Of a stretch of 64,000 nucleotides of DNA, positions 9,883 through 21,155 are shown in pieces (the first letter of the stretch is position 1; each line of letters starts with the position of its first letter). The notes under the pieces are model-generated. The model was not told where the DNA came from and did not search any database. It saw only the letters and a list, made by a program, of their open reading frames with translations. Where the stretch lies: the NCBI GenBank assembly GCA_032716605.1, contig CM064492.1, positions 48,739,344-48,803,343 on the forward strand, read 5' to 3'. This DNA is from Paralithodes platypus (taxonomy: Eukaryota; Arthropoda; Malacostraca; Decapoda; Lithodidae). Made by a program: the position numbers and the translations under genes.

Positions 9883-11549
9883 AAGGGTGACAGAGGGAAG
9901 GGAAGGGATGGGAAGGGTAAGGAAGGGAAGGTAAGGGAGGGGAAGGGAGGTGAAGGGAAGGGAAGGGAAGGGAATAGAAGGGATGGGAAGGTAAGGGATG
10001 GCATGGGATGTTAAGGGAAGTGATGGAATGGGATGGGATGGCAAGGGAAGGGATGGAATAGGATAGGATGTGAAGGGAAGGGATGGGAAGGGAAGGGAGG
10101 GGATGGGAAGGGAAGGGATGGGAAGAGAAGGGGAGGAAAGGGAAGGGAAGGGAAAGGAAGGGGAGGACAAGGAAGGGATGGGAAGGGAAGTGATGGAATG
10201 GCAAGGGAAGTGATGGAATGGGATGGGATGGGAAGGGAAGGAAGGGGAAAGGAAGGGGAGGGATGGGATGGGAAGGGAAGGGATGGGAAGGGAAGGGATG
10301 GGAAGGGAAGGGATGGGATGGGATGGGATGAGGAGGGATGAGGAGGGAGGGAAGGGAAGGGAAGGGATGGGATGGGAAGGAAAGGGAAGGGAAGGAAAGG
10401 GAAGGGATGGGAAGGGAAGGTATGGGAAGAGAAGGGATGGGATGGGATGGGAAGGAAAGGGAAGAGTAGGGATGGGATGGGAAGGGAAGGGAAGGGATGG
10501 GAAGGGAAGGTAAGGTATGGGAAGGGAAGGTAAGGTATGGGATGGGAAGGGAAGAGAAGGGATGGGATGGGAAGGGAAGGGAAGGGATGAGATGGGAAGG
10601 GATGGGATAGGAGGGGGAGGGAAAGGAGGAGGTGGGAAGGGAAGGTAAGGGATGGGATGGGAAGGGAAGGGAAGGGAAGGGATGGAAAGGGAAGGAAGGG
10701 AAGGGATGGGAAGGGAAGGGATGGGAAGGGAAGGGATGGTAAGGAAAGGGAAGGGAAGGGAAGAGAAGGGATGGGATTGGAAGAGATGGGAAGGAAGGGA
10801 AGGGAAGGAAGGGAAGGGATGGGAATGGAAGGGATGAGAAGGGAAGGAATGGAAGGGATGGGAAGGAAGGGAAGGGAAGGGAAGAGAAGGGATGGGAAGG
10901 GAAGAGATGGGAAGGAAGGGAAGGGATCAGAAGGGAAGGGAAGGAATGGAAGGGATGGGAAAGAAGGGAAGGGAAGGGGAGGAAAAGGAAGTGATGGAAT
11001 GGCAAGGGATGGGAAGGAAGGGAAGGGAAGGAAAGAGAAGGGATGGGAAGGGAAGAGATGGGAAGGAAGGGAAGGGATCAGAAGGGAAGGGAAGGAATGG
11101 AAGGGATGGGAATGGAAGGGATGAGAAGGGAAGGGATGGAATGGAAGGGATGGGAAGGAAGGGAAGGGAAGGGAAGAGAAGGGATGGGAAGGGAAGAGAT
11201 GGGAAGGAAGGGAAGGGATCAGAAGGGAAGGGAAGGAATGGAAGGGATGGGAAAGAAGGGAAGGGAAGGGGAGGAAAAGGAAGTGATGGAATGGCAAGGG
11301 ATGGGATGGAATGGGATTGGAAGGGAAGGGAAGGGATGGGAAGGTGAGTGATGGGAAGGGATGGGATGGGAAGGTGAGTGATGGGAAGAGAGTGATGCGA
11401 TGGGAAGGGAGGGGAATTAGGGGAGGGGAGGGAAGGGAAGGGATGGGATGGGAAGGGAGGGGAGGGAAGAGAAGGGTAGGGAGGGGAGGGAAGGGAAGGG
11501 ATGGGGAGGGAAGGGATGGGAAGGTGAGTGATGGGAAGAGAGTAATGCG
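9883..11549. repeat. 1.67-kb polypurine minisatellite (GGGAA/GGGAT)
   Basis: Almost pure G and A with sparse T, built from GGGAAGGGATGGGAAGG-type units. Larger repeats overlay the short ones: blocks carrying GGGATCAGAAGG recur near 10924, 11084 and 11217. Long Pro/Ser/Leu-rich frames on one strand and Gly/Lys-rich frames on the other are by-products. The last part (11395-11550) is repeated at 14218 after the transposon that splits the tract. Confidence 0.95.
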
Positions 11550-11552
11550 ATG

Positions 11553-14217
11553 TAGTGAAGCAGATAAGTGAAACAATCGTTCAAATGGTGATGCAAGCAT
11601 GAAATTTGGTACAGGTATTCTTCAAAGCTCACTTTCAAAGCACATACCGCTGGCCACGCAAAAATTCAATATGGCGACCATTTTTCAAGATGGCCGACAC
11701 ATCTGACTGAGCCCTACTGTTATGGGTCAGTTAATTGAAAGAAAAAAAGACATGAATACTGTCCAATCCATTTTTTTTTTGGCTCTAACGTGGTAAGTGA
11801 AGGTAATTTTGTCCAAAGCAGTTGCATATTAGACTTTAACTAAGATGGCGTCGAAGATGGCCGCCATTAACCCGAGGAGGCCGGATTTTTTTGGCGATTT
11901 TCGGTAGTGTTTATGGCTTAATAGCTAATCAAAGAATAAAGATAGAGAAATGAGTCATAAACCACGTGAGAGAGGTAACTTTCAGCTTTTGTCTCGTAAA
12001 AAAATTCAGCTCCATAGGCCCAGTAGTTACTGAGATATTGCTTGTTTTCGTGAGGTAACTTTTCCGTGATTTTCCGTGTTTACGCACCTTTGCCATAGTG
12101 AAATTTCCTTAAACCCATTGTGTTGACATCACGGTAGTTTCGGTGATATTGGAACTCGGTGAAAATTACCGCAAAAGTACCGTGACGTCATACAAGTAAA
12201 TAGCAGCCATCAGCAGGCTATTTAAAGGCTATTTAAAGCTGTGCTATTTGAGTAGTGTATCGGCCTTCTGGGGTTAAAGACAAATTTTGTGATATCTTGG
12301 CTATTAGTAGAGCTAGACAAATGATTTGTTCATCTAATCCTACATTTTTGAGGTCAGAGAATTAGAAAGACTTGTCACATTATTAACTCATCAGGGTCAT
12401 AAGTAACTAGACAAAGTGAAGGAAGATTATATCGTAGGAAACGGCCTAATTCACACCATTTATACATATCCATTGAGTACAAATAACATTAGTAAAAATA
12501 CCATAGAATCAAAGACTCACACCTCACATTTGCAAGTGCACAGAGCTGTACAGGAGAGACCCAGCCTGTAGCACTTGCACCTGCCACGACAGTCTGATTT
12601 ACAGCCACATTTGGTCAGCTGTTCGCAACTCTTGGCTATGGGGGAGTTGGCTGTCCAGAAGACGTGCCATTCTTCACCAACCTTCTGCTATCCCCAGTCA
12701 GCAGGACTCTCTGCTTCTGGTTGACACTGGGTTGCTTGGGCCCAAACACAACCAGCCTGGAAGGCAGCTCGTCTAGTGTGCTGAAGCAGAGCTGCTCTTG
12801 TTGGTGGAATGGTCTCATAAGGCCTCTGTTTTCTGGCAAACATGTCAAGCCTGGCCTCATCCACAGTGGTAGCAGTGCTGGACCTGTCATACATCAGTAT
12901 GACAAACCTCTCCAGTATCTCCAGGTCACCATCTTCCACTGTAAGAGGGTACTGGCTCAGCTTGGAGAAGACAGGGGAGGCCTCTGGACAAACATCCCAT
13001 GTCTGCCAGGCAGTTTTTTTTCCCTTGTTACGGAAGGCTGAAACAGTGTCACACCCTGTGAAGGCATGAAAGAATAACATGCCTTTAGCCTTCTCCTGCC
13101 CCATACAGCGATACAGGCCATGCACACTGATCCAGCGCCAGCTTTGACCGTGACCAAATGCCACCCATAACTGCTCTAGCCCCAAACTCTGAAGGGCTGG
13201 AAAGGCACTCACTGCAATGACCACAACATCTGTATCATTTGCCTTGACCATGACGGCTTTGACCAGTCAGTTTGTCTTATGGGAAAAATGGATTTTGAAT
13301 CTGCCATTTTGCTTTCTGATTAAGGCCGAGGGTTTATCCTTTTACCACCTTAACGAAATTACACACACATTACTTTATGGGATACAACTAGGTTCGGGTG
13401 ACCTACACCTAGCCCGATCATTCATCCAGTGCCATTTAAGTCCCGTGTGATCTGTACACCATCCAGGTAAGTACATGAGCAAGTCATGTATAGCCCCCTT
13501 ACCCTTGGCTCGGCTCTCCCGCGCTGGCACACCCTGTCAATTCAGGTGCGGCTATCTAACTCTATCTACTAACTACCAACTACTGTCTAGTAGCTAATTG
13601 ATATGGGGCTGTTAGAAAGCATTTGGGACACTAAATTAAACTACACTACAACTTATAGTATAGTACAGTAAAATAAGCTGACGCTGAACCCCATGCTGAG
13701 TTGCACAACAGCGATGTTACCAGTGTGCCCTGGTTGTGTGTTGACATCACACTATTATATTTGCAAGATCTCATCACTGCCTCAGTCCTTACTAACAAAT
13801 GTGAAAATGGCTCCATTGTATTATCTGACCCAAAGAATGTATGTGCACACCAAAAATCATGTATATATGTTCAGTAGTTGCTTAGATATGAACATATGAA
13901 ATTAATGGACGCCATCTTGGATGCCATTCTAAAATTCCAATTATAGACTATGACAATGATTAAAACAGCTTCTCATTAATCTGGTTAGCAAGAAACAGTT
14001 TTCTCTTAAAATGTTCACCAGGTAATAATTAAAAAAGAATTAAGCAATATATGGTCAGGCACGGCAGCCATCTTGAAAAATGACCGCCATCTTGGATTTT
14101 CGCGTGGCCAGCGGTATTTCTGAGAAGAATGGACCTTGAAGGGTACATATACCAAATTTTATGCTTGCATCACCATTTGAACGATTCTCCTGAAATTTGC
14201 AGTTATCTGCTCCACTA
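11553..14217. mobile_element. Academ-like DNA transposon with long inverted ends
   Basis: A 2665-bp element. The left end 11553-11700 and right end 14075-14217 are inverted repeats of about 150 bp (both start TAGTGRAGCAGATAA and share ATCGTTCAAATGGTGATGC and TACCGCTGGCCACGC). A 3-bp duplication ATG lies at 11550-11552 and 14218-14220. The polypurine tract resumes exactly after it, matching 11398 onward. Copies of AAGATGGC in both orientations crowd the subterminal regions, like transposase-binding sites. It carries a broken PIN/XPG-like gene. Academ transposons are described as having 3-4 bp duplications and an XPG nuclease; the assignment is inferred. No transposase domain is present, so this looks like a shortened copy. 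Confidence 0.7.
12517..13251 (-). pseudogene. PIN/XPG-like nuclease-type protein with C-terminal Cys-rich domain, broken
   Basis: A 245-codon frame with one internal TAG (12688-12690). The first 188 residues contain NDTDVVVIAV near the start, then LWVAFG, FFHAFTGCDTVSAF, GKKTAW, LERFVILMYDR and IPPTRAALLQHTRRAAFQAG. Past the stop the same frame continues with a zinc-binding-like tail (KCGCKSDCRGRCKCYR and CTALCTCKC). This layout matches a multicopy protein family seen in many invertebrate and fish genomes. The Asp-rich strand motif is suggestive of a PIN/FEN1-like nuclease fold; that reading is inference. The ATG chosen at 13251 is the first after an upstream stop; family members are longer at the N-terminus, so it is probably a C-terminal piece. 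Confidence 0.6.
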
Positions 14218-14492
14218 ATGGGAAGGGAGGGGAATTAGGGGAGGGGAGGGAAGGGATGGGAAGGGAGGGGAGGGAAGGGAGGGAAGGGAAGGGATGGGGA
14301 GGGGAAGGGATTGGATGGGAAGGGATGGGATGGGAAGGGAAGGGAAGGGAAGGGAAGGGATGGGAAGGGAAGGGATGGGATGGGAAGGGAAGGGATGGGA
14401 AGGGAAGGGAAGGGATGGGTGACAGGGGGAAGGAAAGGGATGGGTGACAGGGGGAAGGGAAGAGTGACAGGGGGAGGGGATGAAGGTTTGAA
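14218..14492. repeat. Polypurine minisatellite, continuation
   Basis: The same GGGAAGGGATGGG repeats as at 9883-11549, starting with a segment that repeats 11398-11440 (with GGGGAATTAGGGG). It is the right half of the tract split by the Academ-like element. Confidence 0.9.
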
Positions 14493-14728
14493 TAGGACGA
14501 AAACAAAAACAATTATAATATAATACAAAAATAAATATATAAACAAGTAACTATTTACAAAATTGTGCACTACTGCACAAAAGACTAGGATGACAGCAAG
14601 AGTCCTTCCACGTTATGCCCTTAAAAAAGCATGACAGAAAAGTTACCCCTAATGGAATTTAATGAGTCTGGTAAATCTATTTTTAGCATGTCTTTACTCA
14701 TTTGCTGAAGCGAAATTGTTAAAGAGCT

Positions 14729-14759
<31 letters not shown>

Positions 14760-14902
14760 AAGAAGTTACAGCTCAGAATCCAAAACACATCTGAACACCA
14801 CTACCAACAAGAATTACAACAATAACAACAACTAAGTTGATAAGTCATAGGCCTTCATCTTCAGTGCAGGCAAAAACCTACATCATGTATTACAGGTATG
14901 CT
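14493..14902. other. Intergenic stretch, (TC)n at 14731-14754
   Basis: Apart from the TC microsatellite and a short CAA-rich run (14800-14835) I see nothing here. Confidence 0.6.
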
Positions 14903-15368
14903 TTAACCCTCGGAGCCCGGGCTGCCTTTCCAAATGACGGAGGTCGTATCCGGGCGATCTGGCTGAAAATCAACAAAAGTAAACTAAGGCTAATCTCGCT
15001 TAATATATTACCTACATTAATGAACGATATATAGAAATGTGCGCCTTACCTTGCTGCGTAGAATGGCGTTAAGTAGAGCTCTCTAGCTCAACTGGTTCCG
15101 GAGTGATGGTGATGGAAGTGGAGGTAACTTTTTCCGCGTATTTACCTCGGCGCGTCCGAACACTCAACCGCGGCCCCGGCTACGACGCCCAGTTGCACTC
15201 GTCGCTCCACCCGCAATTATGCCGGGAAGCGATTTGATAGTGTTTTATTGTTTATTATGCCATTTATTATAGTTATTATGTTATTTTCACTCAATAAAGT
15301 TATTTACATGAAGTTATTTGTGTCTCTGTCACTTATTACTTAGTTTTATTATTATTATTATGATTATT

Positions 15369-15765
15369 AGTGTCACTTTCACTGGACTTTGACAGTTGAT
15401 GGTGTAATTTTCCCTTTTATGTATTGTTAGGTAAGCTAATAATATATATAGTGTCACTTTCACTTGTTCATATTGTAATGAAGGCACTTATTATTACTTA
15501 TGTGTGTCTCTTTCACTTATACTTAGTTTTATTATTGTTATAGTGTCACTTTCACTGGACTATGATAATTGATAGTGTCATTTTCCCTTTTATGTATTGT
15601 TAGGTAAGCTAATAATATATATAGTGTCACTTTCACTTGTTCATATTGTAATGAAGGCACTTATTATTACTTATGTGTGTCTCTTTCACTTATACTTAGT
15701 TTTATTATTATTATAGTGTCACTTTCACTGGACTATGATTATTGATAGTGTCACTTTCACTGTTA
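15369..15765. repeat. 173-bp tandem repeat, two copies and a partial
   Basis: The segment starting AGTGTCACTTTCACTGGACT recurs at 15369, 15542 and 15715, a 173-base period. Each unit contains two further copies of AGTGTCACTTTCAC. It lies inside the piggyBac element, 3' of the transposase. Confidence 0.85.
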
Positions 15766-15779
15766 TTGTCATGGGCACT

Positions 15780-16902
15780 TCAAAATTGTTGGAGAGTGTG
15801 AAACTCATTGAAGCACCGTCCAGCACACAGTGCCACTTCACACTCGAGGCATTCCCATGTGGTTTTGCTCACTTTGCGGGGTCTGCGAGTTGTGTGGCTG
15901 CACACATAGCACCTCTTCTGACTCCTAACTGCACTACCTGGTGCTTTCAAAGGAAGGGGGTTGAGCTGGTGCCTCCTGAAGAAGTCAGCACACCCCGTTC
16001 TGTCCAGCTGGCCTGGTCCTTGTAGTGGTCTCCCAGGTTCTGCATGCTTAGCCAGGAGCTCAAGTATCACCTGCTTGTGGAACTTCCGCAGGGACTTGTA
16101 CTTCTTGGCTCCTGGAGTCCTCAGACAGTAGATGTTGTAGGCATTGAGGACCGACATATCTACCGTATGCCGGATAAACTTCTTGTACCACCTGCAAGAT
16201 GTTCGCAGGCAGTTGATGAAGCCCATCTGCATGTCGGACTTGTCAACGAGGCGCATGTTGAGGTTGTAATCCACGACAGCAGCTGGTTTCCGGACGGAGT
16301 TCTTGGTTCTTCGGTCCACCTTCCCTGTGGCGACCATCTGGGCCTTGTGGCATGTGGTGAGGAGGTTGACCTTCCACTGGTCATGCCAGTGGATGGAGAT
16401 GATGGGGCCACTCTTCTTGTGGAAGATGTCTGTCTTCTTCGTCTTGGTTGGGTAGCCTGGCATGCCCTTCCTCTTGGCCTTGACTGTGCCGACAGTTCCG
16501 GTCTTGCGGTCATGGAGGTACTTGGTCAGGATAGGCGATGTGTAGTAATTATCTGTGTAGAAGAGGATGTGGTTTTGATTGAAGTGCCTCTCCATCATCT
16601 TCTTCACTACAGCGCCACCAAAACCAATGAGGGGGTCAGTCACAATTTCTCCAGCCTTGCCGCTGTAGACCACAAAGTCCAGCACATACCCCGTCTTGCA
16701 GTCTCAGAGGACGAAGAGCTTGATGCCGAAGCGGTGTCTCTTGGACGGGATATACTGTCGGAAGTGCAGCCTACCACGGAACAGGACCAGAGACTCGTCG
16801 AGGCACATCTTCTGGAAAGGAATCAGGTAGGTGGTGAACCGATGACGTATCATGTGTGACGCATGTCCAGTGTGAGCATGCTGTACAGAACGCTTAGTCA
16901 TG
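15780..16902 (-). pseudogene. piggyBac transposase, C-terminal part
   Basis: One frame of 374 codons broken only by a TGA at 16704-16706, where a Cys codon would fit the family pattern. It covers the catalytic core. LDESLVLFRGRLHF carries the first catalytic Asp, FYTDNYYTSP the second and LVDKSDMQ the third, so all three are kept. A Cys-rich zinc-finger-like tail follows (CYVCSHTT, then CLECEVALCAGRCF). The start of this part lies at the CATG target copy 16899-16902 of the solo LTR. The remaining transposase lies at 18712-20293. It resembles PGBD4-type transposases. Two breaks plus the insertion make it inactive. Confidence 0.9.
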
Positions 16903-18711
16903 CCCCACTCTCGCTAGGATCGTCAGGGCAGGAACTTTGGCTGTAGTCTATGTAGAGTTTCCTAACTTAGTTCATGTGAGCCGTTGTACTATAAGTATTA
17001 TGAATATGTATTTTGTTTTCATCTGAGTCAACGAGTTCTATTTTATATCATTAGTTATAAGTATTGTGTGTAAAACTTATTTGTAATGATGGGAGAAGCA
17101 GCAGCCACAGTTGGGGGTCAGTGGGTGCGCCATGCGGGAGGTGGGCCTAACTCACTAGCACTCCCCCCCTCCCCCCTCCCCTCAGTGCTAGGGGAGCCTT
17201 TGTCTATCCCAGAGGAGAGAGAGAAATTACGTAATGGTTGTCAGTGGGCGGTCCTTAGTAGTTCACGTTGGGCTCACTAGAGGGCCGGGTATAAAAAGGG
17301 AAGTCTAGCCATTTTTTCATCAGAACTCATTAGGCAGAGCGACTTCTCATTTCCCTTGCTAACTATATATATTCTTCTGACTGATGTGAACTTTCTCTAC
17401 TACCTTACATTCTTATCTCCTCTTTTCCCTGCCTGTTTAACTTCCATGGTCCCGTTGGTGCAGAGCTAGTCAGCCAACGTATTATCGCTTGAGTTCTCAC
17501 AAGATACTTGCCTATTAGATAGCCTATTTTGGAAGGGTTAACTTAGAATAGGATTGATTTATGTTTGTTGCACTTGTATATGCATTTCCCTGTGTGTTAT
17601 TATTATTATTCCTGTTTTCTGCTAGTCTAGGTAATGCTAGACTGGGGTAAGGCTTTTCTGTGTTACGAGTTGTTGTTTGATGCAGTGGTTAAGCGATAAA
17701 CCTGCATACTCGTTTCGGTTCAGTGAAGCCTAGGTTGTCTTTGCGGCTGACTGTGTTGAGTTAATAATTTACAGTGCGTGAGGGCAAGAGCCTAACCACC
17801 CTGTATTTTATTAACGGTTTGTTTTTACTTTGTCAAGGAGCCGCGAGAAAACCAGATACAAGGGATCTGGATTTCTCAAAGTGCACTTGTTAGTTTTAAC
17901 GTAATACTTTAAACAGTTGTGAGGACTTCGCTAGGCTACGAGCCGTTTTTGCTCGGTCACTGCTACCTTTTGCCCACAGTACCCCAGCTAGACTTTACTC
18001 GATTAGTAGATACAGAATAGTATTGAAGCTTTCCTTATGTATGATATTGTTTATGCACTATTGATTTCATGTGTTGCAAGCTTGGCTACTTTAGTGATTA
18101 GTGGCCCACGAGCACAATCCGAGTAGGCTATTGCCGTTGCATTTGCGGAGTACTTCTTTTTAATGTTTGCCATTTACTATTGCATATTCTTTTAATTATT
18201 CTTATGCCAATTTAAACCTTTAATAGTATTTAATTGCCAGTGTTTTTGCTTACTGAATTACTGTTCAAAATCCGATACGTACTTCTTAAGAGCATCCTAG
18301 AAGCATCTAACTTTTTTCAGAAGATTCCTTGCTCGATGCTTAAGGACTATTAATTAACGTAACGTAATAGTGCCGATCCGAAGTAGAGGGTGGAGGACTT
18401 CTTAAGTTCTTAGTCAAGGGTGGATTACTTCGGCTTCGGCCAACACTATTCTTTGGTGTTGTTGTTTCTTACTTCATTGTTTGATTGTTGACCAGACTAG
18501 ATAATTCCTGTCTCTTTATTAGTCTGTTGTTGAACACTAGTACCGAGTTCTTGTATACCCCGTTATAGCAGATTGAACTCTGGAGGGTATTGGTGTTTTT
18601 TGTTCGGCTGGCAGTACTCAGGGGTTGGGATCGTGTGTTTCCGTTGTGGCAGCGAGCCGTATTAGAGTCCTGATTGAGAGCCCTTGTGTACCCGAGTGCC
18701 AGTTCGTAACA
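16903..18711 (+). mobile_element. Solo LTR inserted in the piggyBac transposase
   Basis: A 1809-bp insertion with CATG at both junctions (16899-16902 and 18712-18715). Removing it with one CATG rejoins the transposase frame exactly at an ATG codon. It ends TTCGTAACA and shares CTAGGCTACGAGCC and AACCAGATAC with the reverse complement of the Gypsy LTRs at 49.9-58.2 kb, so it is a relative of similar length, in plus orientation. No coding capacity. The expected 5' TG is not clear directly after the CATG. Confidence 0.8.
17288..17297 (+). promoter_or_regulatory. TATA box candidate of the solo LTR
   Basis: GGGTATAAAAAGGG lies about 385 bases into the LTR, in its sense direction. A transcript start some 25-30 bases later would be usual for an LTR promoter. 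Confidence 0.5.
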
Positions 18712-20293
18712 CATGTCATACAGCTTCCTGATCTTCCATAATGAGTCGGGAAGGTGGACTGCCATGTTGTTTGTCAGGTGGAGATAGGAGAGGATGTCGA
18801 AGTACCTGTCCCTGGACATGTACTTGCCAAATGCTGGAGTCGTTATGAGGTCGCCAGTGATCCAGTAGTCTGCCAGAGCGTGCTTCCTGATATGTGTCAT
18901 CAGCATTGTGAGTGCCAAGAACACATATAGTTCTGCCAAAGTGACAGCTCTCCATGCCACCATCTTGGCACTGGTCTTCCTCCCAAGAAAGTTGGCACAG
19001 ATCTCATGATGGTTGTTGGTCTCCTCGACGAGGTATTCCATGACTTCATTGTCATAGAAGCCACAGAAAAGTTCACTGGGGGTAGCATGTGGGCCACAGG
19101 GATATATTGGTGACACCCCGGAACCCATCTGTACCTCGTCAAAGGCAGGACAATCTGGCTCAAAATCAGCCCCATCTGTCCACACAAACAGGTCGGATGC
19201 TGATGCTCGAGCACGTGCAGGTGCAGCAGGCACACACCCTGGACGCCCTGGCACACGCCCTTGGCCACGCGGACGCCCTGCAGGCCCAGGGGCAGCGGCG
19301 TCGGCAGACTGACCACGTCCATGACCTCGCCCTCTAACTTGTCTTGTCGGGACTTCCTGTTCCTCTTCCTGTGCCTCTTCCTGTTCCTCTTCCTCCTCAG
19401 GCGACGTCAGGTCATCTGGGGCAATGTTGGGGCCGTCAGCATCCTCTTCAGGAGACAATTCGGGTGAAGAAGTGACCGGGCGTCGGCGGCGTGGGGCGCG
19501 GGAGGCTGCGGGAGGTTCAACAATGGGAGCCTCGGCCTCGGGAGTTGGGCTCCTTTTGCGGCGAGCCGAGGGCTTCTCCACATCAAATAATGCTCTGCGG
19601 TGTGTTGAGGGCTGTGGCACACTACTAATACCAGAGGCCCTTTGCTCATCCCGAAGGAGAGATGAAGCCAAGGGCTGTGGGTGACCCACGCGGCGTCCCG
19701 GGTCAAGGCGTCTGGACAAAGGAATGCGGGTGGTTGCTAGACCAGGGTCGGCGTCACTATCACTGTCTTCCGCTTCCCTAGCCTTTTCTGCTGCTGCCCT
19801 GCGTGCTTTTCTAGCTGCACTTTTCACCAAAGATTGTTTATAAAAATATTTGCCCACTTTCAAGGGCGTACGGGCAGGCAAAGGGGAAGGTCCTGGGCTA
19901 GGGCTAGGCCTAGCCTTAACCTAGCAAAGATGGCGAGGGGGTAGGCCTAGGTTCTAGCACACTTGGAAGTTCAATAGCACCTTCCTGAAACACTTCCACA
20001 TCAGGATCATCACTACTGTCTCCCCCCTCAAATTAATCCACATTATCGTTGTCTCCAAAGCCAACGAAATCGTCATCTTCGCTTGCATTTATAAATTGTT
20101 CTTTGTCCACCAAGCTTTCGCCACTGCTCTCTTCAATATCAAAAAGTTCTCGCTGTATAGCACTATCACTCAACAAACGCTTCCCTTTCTTTCGTTGAGC
20201 TTTCTTCTCGGTTGCAACAGGCGTCGAAGTTGCGAGTAGGGTAGCAGTGGGGCGCGCGGGAGGTTGCACAGAATCGGACGCGTCGGAATTCAT
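18712..20293 (-). pseudogene. piggyBac transposase, N-terminal part
   Basis: It begins MNSDASDSVQ at 20293 with an acidic, low-complexity head (QRELFDIEESSGES, then FINASEDDDFVGFGDND) to a stop at 20033. After about 150 bases and a frame change it continues at 19881 with a basic segment, an acidic and Arg/Pro-rich region, and then the conserved N-terminal transposase domain (VEETNNHHE, FLALTMLMTHIRKHALADYW, YMSRDRYFDILSYLHLTNN), reaching the CATG at 18712. The gap could be a small intron or two mutations; the latter is simpler since frame 3 stays open across part of it. Downstream, the frame runs into the solo LTR. Confidence 0.85.
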
Positions 20294-20539
20294 TTTTTCA
20301 CTATAACTCGCGTATGGCGGCCACGTAGGAACTGATAACGGTAGTAGTTGAGGCTTGGTGGCGCTGCGATCGCCCCTGCAAAGTAAAATTTGGCCGCACA
20401 AATTTTAAAGCACGCTTTCAAGCACAGGGATTTTAAAAGGACACCCGGGCTCCTGCCCATCTTCCGCGGTGTCATTTTAAAATGCTACCCGGGCTGGAAG
20501 GGTTAATATCGTCACTAAGCCCAGCAGAAGAAAGGAGAC

Positions 20540-21084
20540 CAAAGTTTGTGAAAACGATTCTGGCTTGTTAGGGTGTCCGACTTCCAGCACTCAAGAGCTG
20601 GAGGTCCCTGAGCCTCCAACCTGCTCCAATTGATCTGGCTCACCAGACTAGATCAGCCATTATGATGAGCATTGGGCACAGCCCCCGAGACCACTGTGCT
20701 CGGAAATGTGTTAAGGGTAGTCATGATGGCGGAGATGTGTCATGACTCCGAATACCCACTCCAGAATTAAATCTCCAGGTCTGTGGGTAGGGTCTAACAC
20801 CATCCTATCTTCTTGGAGGATGGCTGACTGCCCCTTTTATGTGGAGACTTCCGAAGACTGGTGATTGACATAGCAGCCCTCAATGAGGTGAGGTGTTCTG
20901 GCAGTGGTGTGATCAGTAGTGAAGGTTATACATACTACTGGTCTGGTTGTAGCAATGGTGCTAGCCTTAAGGAGGTGGCAGTGGCAATCTCATCCTTAGT
21001 GATTGGGGTTACTCCAAATGATGAGCATATACTGTGGATGAAACTGAAGAACACAGTAGCTTCATATATCCTATTGATTAGAGT
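20540..21084 (+). pseudogene. RTE-like LINE, left part (endonuclease start)
   Basis: The frame at 20861 reads MIDIAALNEVRCSGSG, YTYYWSGCSNGAS and VAVAISS, the beginning of an APE-type endonuclease like that in craniofacial development protein 2 / RTE-related LINEs. The 320 bases before it are the LINE 5' part. The coding sequence stops at 21084, where a hAT-like element begins, and resumes at 27569. The target sequence ATTAGA is seen on both sides. Only short frames remain, so it is an old, inactive copy. Confidence 0.75.
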
Positions 21085-21155
21085 CCAGGGGTGTCAAACT
21101 CATTTGCTCTGGCGGGCCAAATTTGACACGATACAATATTGTAGGACCGCATTAA

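Larger units (their letters stand above)
14907..20502 (-). mobile_element. piggyBac transposon, whole element with internal solo-LTR insertion
   Basis: TTAA target sites at 14903-14906 and 20503-20506 flank it, the signature of piggyBac. The ends are inverted repeats: CCCTCGGAGCCCGGG at the left and, read inward from the right, CCCTTCCAGCCCGGG. It encodes a transposase on the minus strand. Removing the 1.8-kb solo LTR and one copy of its target site leaves about 3.8 kb. A 173-bp tandem repeat occupies the region downstream of the transposase. Confidence 0.9.

Noticed and set aside
9833..11600. Pro/Ser/Leu-rich frames up to 529 codons and Gly/Lys-rich frames on the other strand
   Set aside because: They are translations of the polypurine repeat; the periodic sequence lacks stops by composition and has no domain.
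11553..14217. CACTA-superfamily assignment from the 3-bp duplication
   Set aside because: CACTA elements start with CACTA; here the left end reads TAGTG and the right CACTA, the opposite order, and no CACTA transposase is seen.
16704..16706. TGA at a conserved Cys position as a selenocysteine codon
   Set aside because: The gene is already broken by a large insertion and a second break; a plain nonsense change (TGC or TGT to TGA) is simpler.
16044..16859. 271-codon plus-strand frame over the piggyBac transposase
   Set aside because: Antisense to the catalytic core, which has unmistakable transposase motifs on the minus strand.
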